The notes beneath the pieces are model-generated. The model did no database searches and had not been told where the DNA came from. It was given only the letters and a program-made list of their open reading frames with translations. A DNA stretch of 64,000 nt from Phocoena phocoena. Lineage: Eukaryota; Chordata; Mammalia; Artiodactyla; Phocoenidae. Both the position numbers and the translations under genes were made by a program. Numbering within the stretch: position 1 is the first letter of the stretch; each line of letters opens with the position of its first letter. Of this stretch, positions 19,517-32,100 are shown piece by piece. Location: the NCBI RefSeq assembly GCF_963924675.1, contig NC_089222.1, positions 135,496,281 to 135,560,280 of the forward strand, written 5' to 3'.

Positions 19517-21959
19517 CATGTAAACAGATGAGAATCTGCAACAAAAATGTCTTGTGTATGATAATCAGTTCTTAGCTTCTGATTTTCTGCGTTTTATACA
19601 GTTTCCAGCTAAGAAAAATGCAGAATTCCACTACGTAAAGTGAAAAAGTTACGCTCTTTAAATGGTCTGTCCAGAAATCTCTGCTGTATGTTTATGGGAA
19701 TGTCCATGACTAAATGTACATATAGTGTGTAAGAGGCTATGGTTAAATGTTGCATAAACTAACACAGATTCTGTAGTTATAAATATTTAACTTGTTATTG
19801 TAAAATGTGATTTGTCATTGAGAGATTATTTTTCTGTATGTATATGAGAGTATTTTAGGAATCTAATTTAAGTGCATAAAACTATAGAAAAAAAATTAAA
19901 AACCTATCCCAGGAGTAGAAAATACTTAATCAGATTACTTGGGTTCAACCCAACTAAATTTCTTATATTAAAAAGAAAATCCGAATTGCATACATTAGAA
20001 ATTCAAAGAAGTCATTTTTGAGGGGCATAGAATGTGATGAATTTAAATAAAGTGGGTGGTGTTGTGATAAACCGATAAGTACCTTCTAGCCATGACCTTG
20101 GATGAGACCCAGGTATTTCATTAAACAGGTAGGACAGGAGGATTGAGAGCCTGTTTCCCATCAGATCTGTGTGATGTGCTCCAGAAGCTTCCATGGGTTC
20201 TGGCATATTGGTCAGGAATCTTGGGTGGACCTAACCATCCTTCTAGAGAGTTCCTGACGTGGGAGGGAGGCCACCCCCTGACCCAGCCTGGCTCACCCTT
20301 TGCAGTTCTCTTTCTGGATAGATTCAGCACATCCCTTTGGTGTTTGCATTTTCCATGAAATTTCCTGGGGCATTCTCACCGTCTTCACCTGTGGCACTGC
20401 TGGGTTGGTTGAAGGATGAAGTTTGGGGCTTTGTGGGTTAAGCTGTTTCTGGCACACAGAACAGGCAGCACAGAGCAGCCTCCTAGGTGCCTGTGTCCAT
20501 GATGGAGACCCCTGGGCAAGAGGCCTTCCTCTTTTTCCCTGTCCCAGAAAAGGGTCAGAGGTCCAGGCTACTTCTGGGGCACAGACTTTTTATACTTTGC
20601 TACCAGAAATGTCCCCGCAGGCCACCTAGGGAGGGATGGAATGCAAAATCCTGTGAAACTCAAGGTCTAAACCCCTGAGAGGTACATTCAGAGGTCATTT
20701 CAGGAGGTGGCAACCCCGTGAGTGCAACCCCTCCCTTAACAAGCTGGGAATGATGAAGTGGCGAGAATAGCCAGTTCCTGGTGATCTGGGAGTGTTGCAT
20801 ATGGATCACCATTTGTGAAAAGTTGAGGGCCATGGCTTGAAAGGACAAATGGGGAGTGCGTGCCTTCGGTTTTCAACAAGTTGTGTGCTTCCTAATAATG
20901 TCAACCAACAGTCAAAGTCCTTTTTCGACATGCCTGAAATTGGCAAATGCTGGAGTCCAAGTGACCTCCTGGACTTCAGGGGTGTGGGGAGCTGTGATTT
21001 CTGGAAGCTTCCTGGAGTCTCTTGTCATATGAGTAATCTGCAAATCTCCTTGAGGAACTGTCCATGTGGATGTAACTGACTTTATTTCCAAACATGGAGC
21101 TGTTTAGAGACCTCTTTGTTCAAGGTGGCCAGGGAAGGCCATCTAAAGCCAGCCAGCAGAAGTGGACAAGCTCTGGTCCACTCACCCAGCGTAAGTCCTG
21201 ACCTTCTTCCTGGGCACCAAGCCCTCGTGGCTGGTGTGGCAAGAGGGCTCTGAGTGGGAGTGAGTCAGCCGGTCAACCGCCCTTTAGGCCCTGGTTGTTG
21301 CAAAAGTCTGGGGTCAAGAAAAGCCCGAGGATGTGGGGTCCTGCCCAGTAGTGACTGCTTCAAGCCATTCCACTTAGCCTTCATCTGTTTAGAAAAGAAT
21401 GTATCAATCCTGACATGAGTCCTTGGTGTTTCCAGTGACAAATGGGTCACAGTGCTGGTGGCACATTGCTCCCCTTACAGCCCTGCCCAGGGGTGGGACT
21501 AAGCCACCCCTGATGGACGTCCTGTTGACTGTAATATACTTCTGTTGCCAAATAATGGTACTGTTTAATTTCCCATCAAAGGGAGACTATATTGTTTGAT
21601 GTGTAATGTCCATGGAGTTCCAAAAATTACTAGACACTATTATAAATTGTAGAATTACGTATTTGTCTAAGGTTTGATGAAACAGGGCCAAAACATTAGG
21701 TTTCTTTTTTGTTTGAAAGAAGCTGAGGTTACTTTTGCTGTCTGAGCATTCCTTTGGCACCTTATTTATGTAAGAAATGTTAACTTTTACTGGTCAAGAT
21801 TATGATAACTGAGTTTTTTTTTTTTTTTCCTTCTTTAAACCAGTAGCAACATCGATACAGATGGCTATTCCTGTGTATCTTGAATCTAAAAAGAAGAATC
21901 TCTTCCAAACAACTCTTTGGTCATTTTGACCTGTATGGTTTAAATTCACATAGTTCATG

Positions 21960-21965
21960 AATAAA
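21960..21965 (+). promoter_or_regulatory. Candidate poly(A) signal AATAAA, distal ITSN1
   Basis: Canonical hexamer about 9.8 kb after the stop, at the distance expected for the long brain transcript. Competes with hexamers at 22705 and 22736. Confidence 0.35.
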
Positions 21966-22704
21966 AGGAGAAAAACCAACCCTGTTACAGTGGATTGTTT
22001 TGGGTTCTTTTTGCCCCACCTCCTTTCTGAGCAGACTGACAGCTGTGCAAATGGCATCTCTTCCTGTGTGTTTCCTTTTCCCACAGACAAGGCTATAGTT
22101 GTGGAAGGAAATTTATGCAAAAAGAAACATAAAAAACCAAACCAAACCAACCACCCTTTCAACCCCCCCACGTCTTCTTCAGACAAACGTCAGCACAAAG
22201 TAGAAATGGATTTCCTGTACCAAGTACTTCTGAGAATTTCAGAAGTTCTATGTTGTGTATCATGAGACATGCCAGGGGATGTGAGGGGAAACCAAAAGTG
22301 AATATTGTCTTACAGAGACATTCAGAGCGATTCCTCGGGCTTTCCCCAAAGAGGTTTCCAACACAAAAAACTCCACATGTTCAGAACTTTGACTTGACTC
22401 TGGGTCGAATTAGCAAACCAACACAGAATTCTATTGTAACCTAAATTTCCATGGGAAAGCTCTAGCATTTTCTTCAGTTCTGGTTTTAAGGTAATTCCTC
22501 CTTATTTCATCACTGATTTATCTAAATATGATCAAATCCCTTAAATTCGCTGGTTGGCTTGGACACTAGTTGAATTATTATAGCACATTAAAAAGACTGA
22601 TCCTGAAGCAACCAATCTTTGCCTTGTTTAAATCAGTAGACCCCATTTCTGACCAACATAAAAAATCTTAGGCCATTTCCTTGGTTGTTATTTGAAGTTC
22701 TAAA

Positions 22705-22741
22705 AATAAATTAAACGTCATTGAAAAACAAAGAAAATAAA
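22705..22741 (+). promoter_or_regulatory. Two distal AATAAA hexamers
   Basis: AATAAA at 22705-22710 and 22736-22741 in an AT-rich segment, just before repeats and microsatellites begin again. They are the last good candidates for the ITSN1-L 3' end. Confidence 0.35.
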
Positions 22742-23053
22742 GTACTTTTTCCAAACTACACCTAGTTTTCTGCGAGATTGACAAGGTCCCCCTTGGTGGG
22801 TGGAGTGAATCACTGGTATGAAACGTGTTGAATAGTTGCCTATTTCACTACATTTAGTAGCTAGCATAATCAAGGCGATATTTTGTTCGAGAATATCTAT
22901 TGCTTTCCTTCTAATTACAGAAGTAATATTCGTTAATGCAGAGAACTCAGCAAACACAGGAAAATACAAAGGAAATAAAATCACTTAATGGGGTACTCTT
23001 CCACGCAAAAATAAATGTTAGCATTTCGATGCACACTCTTCCTGTTATTTTTC

Positions 23054-23092
23054 TGTGCGTGTGCGTGTGCGTGTGCGTGTGTGTGTGTGTGC
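23054..23092 (+). repeat. (GTGTGC)/(GT)n microsatellite
   Basis: gtgcgt hexamer units passing into GT units. Confidence 0.9.
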
Positions 23093-23230
23093 ATTGCATA
23101 TGCATTTTAGATGCTCTTGTACCGTTTATAACCAATAAACTTGAACACTTCCCTTATGCAAGGCCCTGTTCAATTACACAATTTACATAAATCATCTCAC
23201 TTCTATTTTGATTGCTTTCTTTCCAATCAG

Positions 23231-23293
23231 ATCTATATCTATATCTATCATCTATCTATATCTATCTATCATCTATCTATCTATCATCTATCT
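23231..23293 (+). repeat. (TATC)n microsatellite
   Basis: atctatatctatatctatca-type tetranucleotide run with ATC insertions. Confidence 0.9.
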
Positions 23294-23749
23294 CCATTCT
23301 TCAACAACTTGATTTTTAAGAACTTCATAGTATCCCATTGCCTGAATGTATTCCAGTTTACCCTAATTTTTAAAAAGAATCCTGAATGGTTACATGTTGA
23401 GGCTGCTTTAAAATTTTCACCGTGGTAAAAAAGTGCCATGAAGAATATCATTGTCCGCAGATCTCTGGGTTAATCTCTGATGACCCTGTAAGGCAGTGTT
23501 TGAAGCATTTCACCATTTCCCCGCATTTCTATGTGCTTAATTTACAGGGAGGTTGTTGAGTTTGATTCTGAAGGATATGGGCAGTATTACCCCCAAAGGT
23601 ATTTCGTCTATCAGCCGTCACGCATCTTGGAAACTTGTGGTTTGACAGGGGTACGCAGTGTGAGCCCAGAGGAAGGCAGGTGAGTCTTGGCGAACCAGTG
23701 TTGGCTGGGTTACAGACGCAGCTACTGAGACTTAGAGACCCATCATCCC

Positions 23750-24040
23750 GTGACTTCAGTGACAGGTTTATTCTCCCTCACGTTAACAGCCCAGAGGTCT
23801 GAGGTCGGGCCTGGCAGGGCCTTGAAATCACTTAGCTTTTACCTTGAAGTGCAGCTGCTCCAGCTCCCGCTGTCTCGTCCGCATCTAGCCAGAGGGAAAG
23901 GGAATTGTGTGCCTGGTTCTCGTGAGGCCAGTCGGGAAGGCACACACATCATTTCCTCTCCTCTCATCTGCTGGAACTTAGCTCCGTGGTCACGTACCTC
24001 AAGGGAGGCTGGTAAACGTAGTCCCCGGCTGGGTGGCCAG
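23750..24040. repeat. Old interspersed repeat, family not named
   Basis: gacaggtttattctccctca...cacgttaacagcccagaggt...ggaacttagctccgtggtca...gggaggctggtaaacgtagt follows a familiar repeated mammalian pattern; family not assigned. Confidence 0.4.
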
Positions 24041-24649
24041 ATGTCCAGGTGAAAATTAGGTGACTGGATACTGGGGCCACACACCGGTCTGAGTACTCCC
24101 GGCTCCTGGGAAGGAGCCGCGGAAGCCAAAGTGGTGTCTCTGTCAGTGGACATGTTAGGTGATTGTGGAGCTGGTTTGCCAGGAGGAGGCCAGATTTTCA
24201 GCAACGTGACAGCCAGGAGGGAAATGTCATGGCAGATGGAGGGCACATTGATCTGAGCCCTAGGATGTGGCCCTGGGTCCCTCATTGCCCCGCAGGACTT
24301 TCTAGCTGCCATTGTCCCGTCCCTGCCCACCCAGGGGTAGTTCTGGGAAGGGAATCAGTTTGCTGTCCAAACACTTGGAGGGTGACCAAGGAATGGGCGC
24401 CTGCAATGGCTGTTGTCTGGACCACTCTATCTTCTCTAACAAGGCCCACAGGAGGGAAAGTGTAGGGGAGAGCTGACCTGGGTTGAAGGGTGAATCAGAA
24501 GCATCTTAGGGACAAAGTGGGAAGGGACACAGGGACTCACCTAAGGTTATCTTGGCTTGTTGGCTCCAGTGATGAGGGACCATGTGCCAGGGTGTGGCCA
24601 GTGACAAGCTGGAACAAGCACAAAATGGGCCAGAGGTGGGGGCAGGAGT

Positions 24650-24860
24650 AGTGAAGGACCTGGGCTCTGGGACCTGTCCCACTAGCCATCCAAGCCCGTG
24701 GTCCTGAGCAAATCTCTAAGGCCCCTCCATCTCTTTCCTCATTTGTAGAGTGGGGTGATGTCTGTCCCATCTGGACCACAAGGCTGTCACAAAGCTTAAG
24801 TGAGATATACATGAAATGGCCTTGAAAACTGCAGAGCATCCTTCACTTAGGGGCGTTATG
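24650..24860 (+). mobile_element. MIR SINE fragment
   Basis: gagcaaatctctaaggcccc, tctctttcctcatttgtaga, gtggggtgatg, aagcttaagtgagat in MIR order. Confidence 0.65.
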
Positions 24861-25009
24861 TCAGGATTAGGGGCATTTTACTGGGGAGAGACTTCCCTGG
24901 AGGACTGATGGAGCGAGTCATCCTAATGATCGAGTAGGAACCAGGAGTTCTGAATGACTCTTGAAGACAGGCGAGTCTGGCAGGCAGAATGACTTGCCAG
25001 ATGACCTTG

Positions 25010-25240
25010 CTTGAGTGACTACTACCTGTCAGGTGCAGTGTTTAACCCCCCGGGGGCCAGATGGCCCAGAGATGTCAGAGGCCTTTGGACCTTAGTAACC
25101 GACACCATTTGCTGACACCTTTACATCTGTGAGACCTGGTACTAAGCTGATCATAATCTTGCTTCACTCTCGCAGCTACTCTGGGAGTGGCATTACTGCT
25201 TCCTCCATTTACAGGGGTGGAAACCGAGCCTTGAAGGTGG
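25010..25240 (-). mobile_element. MIR SINE fragment
   Basis: Reverse MIR: actctcgcagctactctggg, tcctccatttacaggggtgg, aaaccgagccttgaaggtgg. Confidence 0.6.
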
Positions 25241-25729
25241 GACGCTTCATGGGTTGGAACAGCAGAGGCTTGCACGTACACCCCCCCAAATGCTCCAAGA
25301 TGCGTTCTCAGTCACCTCGTCTACTGTTGCAGAGAGCAAAGCAGTGAACATCACGGGACTCACCGCGGACGGCATGTCATATCCCCTTATGAAACTTCCT
25401 GTTGAACGAGTTTTGTAGAGTGGTTATTACTCCCGGCTAGGTCACTCTACAGTCTGGGAAAGGGTTACTACCCCAGTGAAGTAACACACTCACTGTGGGT
25501 GCAGGTGTTCTAGTCCTGTCAGGATGTATTTTATGACCTCAAGTATGGTGGCTGCATGTACACCAGGTTAAGTGTTTGAGATATCTCTTCGGGCAGTTTC
25601 AGGATAATTGTAATTATCAGAGAAGCAAAAAGATTTATTTCAAGTTTGGCTCCCTCAGCCTGGCTGGAAAGGCCTTAATTGGCAGGACCAATGGGCAGAA
25701 GTTCTGCCACATATCAGGGACTTGCATTT

Positions 25730-25996
25730 ATTTATTTATTTACATTTTTGGCTGCGTTGCGTCTTCATTGCTGCATGCGGGCTTTCTCTAGTCGTGGTGA
25801 GCAGTGGCTTCTCTTGTTGCGGAGCACTGGCTCTAGGCGCACAGGCTTCCGTAGTTGTGGCATGCAGGCTCAGTAGTTGTGGCGCACGGGCTTAGTTGCT
25901 CCGCGGCATGTGGGATCTTCCCAGACCGGGGAACAAACCCGTGTCCCCTGCACTGGCAGGTGGATCCTTAACCACTGCACCACCAGGGAAGCCCCA
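25730..25996 (-). mobile_element. CHR-type SINE
   Basis: tttggctgcgttgcgtcttc, tctcttgttgcggagcactg, gctccgcggcatgtgggatc, ending ccaccagggaagcccc. ATTT-rich tail on the left. Confidence 0.92.
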
Positions 25997-26252
25997 AAGA
26001 GCAGCGACTTCTAACCATCAGTGTACCTTCCATTGGAATACCTGCTCCCAAGAGGGGAGAAAATTCTGTGATTCCATTCTGTGCAGACACTCCTGGCCAT
26101 TCCTTGGTTCAGAGGACATTCTCGGGGGCTGTGACAGCCGGCTGGCTGAGAAAGCGGCCATTCCGCTGCCTTCCCTTGCGAAGTGCACAGCTCTGATGGG
26201 GACCTCTGTGCTCAGTGGGGCTGAGGGAATGAATGCTTGTTAGCAGAGTAAC

Positions 26253-26495
26253 TTTTTTTTTTTTTTAACATCTTTATTGGGGTATAATTGCTTTACAATG
26301 GTGTGTTAGTTTCTGCTTTATAACAAAGTGAATCAGTTATACATATACATATGTTCCCATATGCCTTCCCTCTTGCGTCTCCCTCCCTCCCACTCTCCCT
26401 ATCCCACCCCTCCAGGCGGTCACAAAGCACCGAGCTGATATCCCTCTGCCATGCGGCTGCTTCCCACTAGCTATCTACCTTACTACGTTTGTTAG
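26253..26495 (-). mobile_element. 5'-truncated L1 3' end
   Basis: T-run, catctttattggggtataat, tgctttacaatggtgtgtta, the C-rich ctccctccctcccactctcc, then gctgatatccctctgcc. It is the reverse of the 3' end of the L1 at 58677-62094, so the same or a sister subfamily. Confidence 0.9.
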
Positions 26496-27198
26496 AGTAA
26501 CTGCTTTTAGATTTTCTAGATGCTAGACTAGAGGCATCTTTTTGGAAATAATCTCTCTGAAAGCTTTTACAGAAAACTTTACTGCCTTTAAGAGTAGGAT
26601 AATGTGGAGGGTGGGACTGTAGGCCAAATCACTTTGGGCTCAAACAAGTCCGAATGCACACGCTGGAAGTACCTGTTAAGAGTTCAGCAGGTGAGCACAA
26701 CCTGGCCCTATTTGAAGGACTCTGCACAGCCCAGTCACCTGGCTGACATGGGACCCCGGGGGCACAGCAGGAGGGGCTGGCCCACGTGCTGCAGAAGTCG
26801 CAAGAAGCATGCAGCAGCAGAGGGGGAGCAGCTGCCAGTGTCTGACCAGCGGGGGCTCAGGGACCACTTTCAGTGTCTGACTAGAGATGGGCCCCAGCAC
26901 TTGAAACTTGGAGATGACAACCGGTTTGCTTTACCTTAACTCCACTGCAGGCCCAGGCCTTGAAGACAAAGGAAATGAGGTGAGATACATGAGGTACTTA
27001 ACAGTCCCTGGTATAAAGGTTAACTTTTTCCTAAGGGATACAAGCTTCCATAAATTCCTAAGAATAATCGACACAAACTAAGTTCCAAAGGGCCTTTTAA
27101 CCTTTAAGCTAAGGGGATCGTGAAAGATATAAAAATAAGGCTCCCTATATTTCCACTTTAAAAGACAGTAAACATAGTATATTCTGTTCAGGAAGCAT

Positions 27199-27249
27199 TT
27201 TATTGTTGCTCCAAGTTTAAGAACTTTCACTTTTAGGAAATCAACACTT
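27199..27249 (-). promoter_or_regulatory. ATP5PO: ATP5PO 3' UTR and poly(A) signal
   Basis: AATAAA on the minus strand at 27204-27199, 46 nt past the stop. This is a very short 3' UTR, usual for ATP5PO. Cleavage is expected about 15-25 nt further, near 27180. Confidence 0.85.
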
Positions 27250-27363
27250 TTAGAGAGTCTCCCGCATCGCTTTGCTCAGCTTCTGAATCTTGGTTTTTGC
27301 AGACATATCAACATATTTCTCTCCAATACGGACAATCATTCCACCCATGATTGATGGATCAAT
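27250..27363 (-). CDS. ATP5PO: ATP5PO exon 7: C-terminus and stop
   Basis: 37 codons [37 protein letters not shown] and TAA at 27252-27250. Acceptor tttcctag at 27364. DPS-xxGGxxxxxG is the delta/OSCP signature. It lacks an ATG at its start, so it is not seen as an ORF. Confidence 0.97.
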   Translation of the reverse strand: MDPSIMGGMIVRIGEKYVDMSAKTKIQKLSKAMRETL

Positions 27364-29085
27364 CTAGGAAAGAAAATAGGTTGGAAATGTGAAAACACGT
27401 TGACATTTCACTAATCAAAAAGAAAGATGAAAAAGTGCTCTGAAAAGTCTACGTGCTACATAACTGTAAGCAGGAACAATTATATCTAGAAAATGACAGA
27501 AGTCAAATTGTGAATGGACTCAATCATTTATATTGAATATAAATATGAAGGTTCTACTACAGGCAAGTTTTTACATAATCAAATCTAATTTTCCACTTTC
27601 TATAGCCATTTTAGGTGTCAAACAACCTGAGGAAACGTACCCATACGTAATTAAAAACCTACCTTAACTTCCAATTTCAATACTTGGCCTTTACTTAGGA
27701 AGCTCTTCAGGACTGTTTTTAATTCGGTAAGAGTGGCTTCATCTAAAGGCTAAAAAAGGACAAAACCATCCTTTAAATTTAGATAAAGCAAAACAGAAAG
27801 TTACTATAGTTGAAGGAGAGAAAAAACATCCCTCTGGCAATGTATCACCAAGACAGGCCTTGTGAATTCCTCTGTTAGATATCTGAGGACCCATCCTGGA
27901 GCTGTGCCGCAATGGTCACTCATCAAGGCTGGTGTTGGGGTGTGCAAAGGCCCTGCCTCACAAGAACACATGGGCAGCTCACACTGGGAGGTTAGGTTCA
28001 CTTACTGCCCATCTCTGCTCCATGGTACTAGCAGTACAACTTAGAAGTAACGATTAGGGGAATAACCTGAAGTTTATAAAGCCTGAGGATGCAGGCCTCT
28101 CCTCCGCGCAGCTCCCCCGGGTGCAGCCTGAGTCTATTATTCCCTTGGATGAAAAGCTGCAGTTTGACCTGGGATCTGCGGGTACCAGGAGCTCTGGCAT
28201 GCCGCCCCACTCTTTGCAGGTCACAGAGCCCGGGCAGGCGGCTGGCTCCTGAAGTCAGCACAGCTCTGTGATCTTGTTCCTACAGAGCAAGTGCCCTGAC
28301 CATCCAGACAGTGTTCTCTCCTCTTTGCCCCAACTTTTACCCCCGATTGCGTGAGAACGGCAAATGTTGCTGAAGGAGCGGCATTTCACCTGTCACAAAT
28401 CCTACCTCCCAACCCACACACCCAAGAGTCCAAAAGCTAGCAAAGAAGCCTTTAAGCTCTACAAAGATCCGACAGTGTCTTTTGGGGGGTGGTGGTGGGG
28501 AAGTCTATCAGTGCTCCATCAATCATCGCTGAGGCTCCGAGGTTAGAGAACTCAGAAGTATATGCCCCACCTTCCATTCAGACACATGCCGCGTGTGAAG
28601 CACCCGTGTGTGCCAGGCATTTTATACCACCATCTCCTTTAACCTGGACAACTCCGGGAGGTCAGGAGTTACTGTTCCCATTTTACGTGTGGGAGAACTG
28701 AGGCTCACAGTGGTTAAGAAGAACTCACCTGGGCAGGAGGGATAAATTGGGAGACTGGGATAAACATAATACACACACATATATATATACCTATAAAAAA
28801 TAGATAACTGGTAAGAGACTAGTGTATAGCATAGGGAACTCTACTCAATACTCTGTCATGCCCTATATGGGAATAGAATCTAAAAAAGAGTGGATATATG
28901 TATAACCGATTCACTTTGCTGTATACCTGAAATTAACACAACATTGTAAATCAACTATACTCCAATAAAAATTAATTAAAAAAAAAAAAAAGAACTCACT
29001 TAAGGTCCCACCAGCAAGTGAGGACTAGTGCCAATATGTGAAATCAGCCTATTTCTAAAGTCTGTGCCCCTAGTCATTAATCAAG

Positions 29086-29143
<58 letters not shown>

Positions 29144-32100
29144 TTTAAGGGTGGAAATTATTTACCCGGGAGACTCAATGTCAAAAACATTAGCATCAGT
29201 TGGTTCTAAGAAACTTACAAAATCATGTCCTTGTAACCACTGAAGAATGACCTGCACCAGTGCTTGGCCATGGGGATGGTGTGACCATCTGGCCAGGGGA
29301 GCCTGGTCTGAGCTCTATGGTCAAGGAGAACCAGTGCAGTCGCGGTGGGCTCCGGAGAACATTTGAGCTGTGTTGACTCTCAGCCAGGAATGTGCTTTGG
29401 GGGCACCAACTACTGAACTACAAATGTACGAATAGGTACTATGTACTAAAATGTCTCCTTCATATTATGCTCTTTTGGAGAGTTAGAATATCTTTTCAAC
29501 ACTAGAAATGTTAATCTAGGTGAGGTCAGGTGCTGCGTACCCCAAGTAAATCTACCATGCTCTACTGATAATTAAGCCCCACAGACTGTTTCCCTACCTC
29601 GACTGAACTACAGTGGGAAGAGAATACATACTTAAGACAACAACAACAAAATTAATTCTGGGGAGGTAGTGCAGATTAAGGAACACGGACTTCTGAGAGA
29701 GAGGCCTGTGTTCAAATCCTAGTTCCACGTTCTGTGACCTCGAGCAAGCAACTTATTCCCCTGGGCTTCAGTTTCCTCATCGGTAAAATGAAGATAATAA
29801 CACTTCTGCTTCACACAGACCTTTGATATTAAAATAAAGCACCCAGAATAGTGTAGGTTTCAAAATTCAGTCCACTTCAGTGAGTCAGTAAGACCAAAGG
29901 GCCCTTCTGCCTTACCCCTTCCCACTCACCACCACAAAAGATTAGACACGCATTTCAGTAAACTACGTAGTGTGACATTTACAAAATAACTTAAACCTTA
30001 ACGGAACATAAACCAGTATTTCCCGACACATTTTTAACTCAATCTACACTCTTTATGAATAATCACTGGTTAGGGAAGCACCAAGAAGACACGCTGGCCC
30101 TTGCAAAGCAGAGGTTCACAGAAGCTGGTATAAATGAAGCAAACCGCCCAAGTGCCAAGTCGCCTGTCCCGATTTCTTGATTTTAGCTTTTTTCTTTTTG
30201 TTCTGCAAAATGTGACACAGGGGATGTCAAGGCAAATGCAGCAGCAACAGCCCGTCACCTACAGATGCGGTGGTAACTGTGCAAGACACTTCTCCCCGGT
30301 GGACACTCATCATGGTGGAAAAGGCAGAAATGACCCCAGCGGTATTGTTCAAGCGACCATTTTCAGCAAGCAAACCTGGGAAAATAAAGGTATTTCACTT
30401 AAATCAGGTCATTCATGAAGCATTATATTCACCTCGAACGCAAACTTAGATTTGCGGCCTTAAAATTCAATGTCATTTAAGAATGTGAACGGAGAAGATG
30501 CAACTTACTTAAAAAGAATATGCAATGTTCAAAAAAAAAAAAAGACTGAACAAACAAGGATTTAAGTTTGTAAGGGTGTGTGTGTCTTACATGGATTTGC
30601 AGTAGATTTCTTGATACGGCTTTCAATCTGATTTTCAGGTTTATGCCACAGATACCAGTGTTGGCCATAAATCCTGAAATTAACACACTGTCTATATTCA
30701 CTACATGCTTTCTTTGAATTCTGAGTGATCATGGGATTTGAAAAGCAACTCAAATGTACCAAAGAATGCAAATGTCTTCAAGGACGGGGCGGGGCACAGC
30801 CACTGGTTACAAACCATTTTCTTGGTATGAGTCCCACTGGTCTCGCCCATGGGTTGAAACTGTGCAATCAGGCATTCTTGCATCTTAATATCCTTTAGAC
30901 AATGCTCCTCAAACTTTAACGCCCGAACGATTCACTTGGGGAGCCAGTTAAGATGCAGACTGTGGCTCAGCAGGCTGGGGGAGACCAAGGTTCCTCACTG
31001 CCGAAAGGCAGGCGGAGCTGGGGTTCCCGGCCCATGCAGGACAGTTTCAGGAGCAGAATTTTCAGAGCCTTCAATAAAAAACATCTAATACTTACTGATC
31101 AGGTTGGACGTGAGGGGAGAAAACTTCTCTTTTGCTGTCATGTCATTTAGGCTTTTCATTTTAATGGAACGCTTTACATAGGGATTCATAACAGAAGCAG
31201 CCATTTTGGGTTCCTTCAAGATTTGCTAAAAGTACCAAAAAATAATTTCTTAAACTCTTTAGGCCATAAACGATCCTAGCTTCCGTACACATATGTTCTG
31301 ATGTATCATATATTTCATAAATAAAATTAGCACTCTCAAAGCACATGAAGGGAAGTTTACAATCACGAAATTTTCTTTGCTTTTAAGATGATTTTACACA
31401 GGATACAGTATTTCTTGAAAATACTTAAAACCACTTTAATGAAGTTTCTTAAATTTATTTTTGCCTTTCAAGAGAGATTCTAGAAAACCTAAGCAGCCAA
31501 AAGATTCAATTCACCACCTATTTTAATGCACCTACTATGGGTAATACTCTAGTGTCTCCCATGCTAAGAGGACGCTAATGATGCCCACACTCAAGTGCAG
31601 ACCTGACAAGATGTGCTGACTGCAGGCGGCCTCCCGGCCTCTCCCTCTCAGGCTGACCCGGATTCTGTCCTGCCCCTTAGAGAGCGCAGGAGAACCAACC
31701 CAGAGCTGTGCGGGAGCTCTGGGGCTTCCAGAGCAGCCTCAGCCAGTCTGGGAGGAAAAACGGCCAAAGAACGGGAGTGCAACTACCATGAGAGGCACAA
31801 CTTTGTCTCTGCTGTGTTACATCACCAACGTCTGGTCAGTGATCACGTGCAGCTTCCAGCACTCTGCTCCCCTGAGTGTCAGGCCAGAGCTCCAGCAAAC
31901 CAACGGCTGTTTCCATTTGGGCATCTTTCAGTTATGCACCTCTATTAGCCCCTCAACCCCTCTGTCAGCACCCTCTCCTGGGCTCCTGGACAATTTCTGT
32001 CTCTGATCCTAGCTACCTGCCTACACTGCCATCTAATGCTAAAACTTCAACTTGAGCGACCCCAAAGAAACAATAGTTTTCCATAAAAACTGCTAGCTTA

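Larger units (their letters stand above)
12190..22741 (+). other. ITSN1: ITSN1 long 3' UTR (end uncertain)
   Basis: About 10 kb after the stop with almost no interspersed repeats except one SINE (14671-14870) and an old repeat near 17950-18170. This contrasts with the repeat density elsewhere. From literature knowledge, the brain ITSN1-L transcript is about 15 kb, so a 3' UTR near 10 kb is expected. AU-rich stretches and several AATAAA hexamers (18353, 21960, 22705, 22736) occur; which ends the transcript cannot be settled here. ORFs inside this stretch have no recognisable domains. The extent is inference; that 12190 onward is 3' UTR is secure. Confidence 0.7.
22742..27180. other. Intergenic gap between ITSN1 and ATP5PO 3' ends
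   Basis: No gene recognised. Holds microsatellites, MIRs (24650-24860, 25010-25240), an old repeat (23750-24040), a CHR SINE (25730-25996) and an L1 3' end (26253-26495). ORFs such as that on the minus strand at 23839-24330 lie in an old repeat and have no domain. Confidence 0.75.
27751..30262 (-). other. ATP5PO intron 5
   Basis: Contains an MIR (28590-28725), an L1 3' end (28737-28991), a (TA)n run (29089-29135) and a second MIR (29670-29855). No other gene is visible. Confidence 0.85.

Noticed and set aside
23231..23293. Regularly spaced short repeats considered as a CRISPR-like array
   Set aside because: A TATC tetranucleotide microsatellite; no spacers, and a mammalian genome.
23839..24330. 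163-codon minus-strand ORF
   Set aside because: Overlaps an old interspersed repeat pattern and an opposite-strand ORF; no domain.
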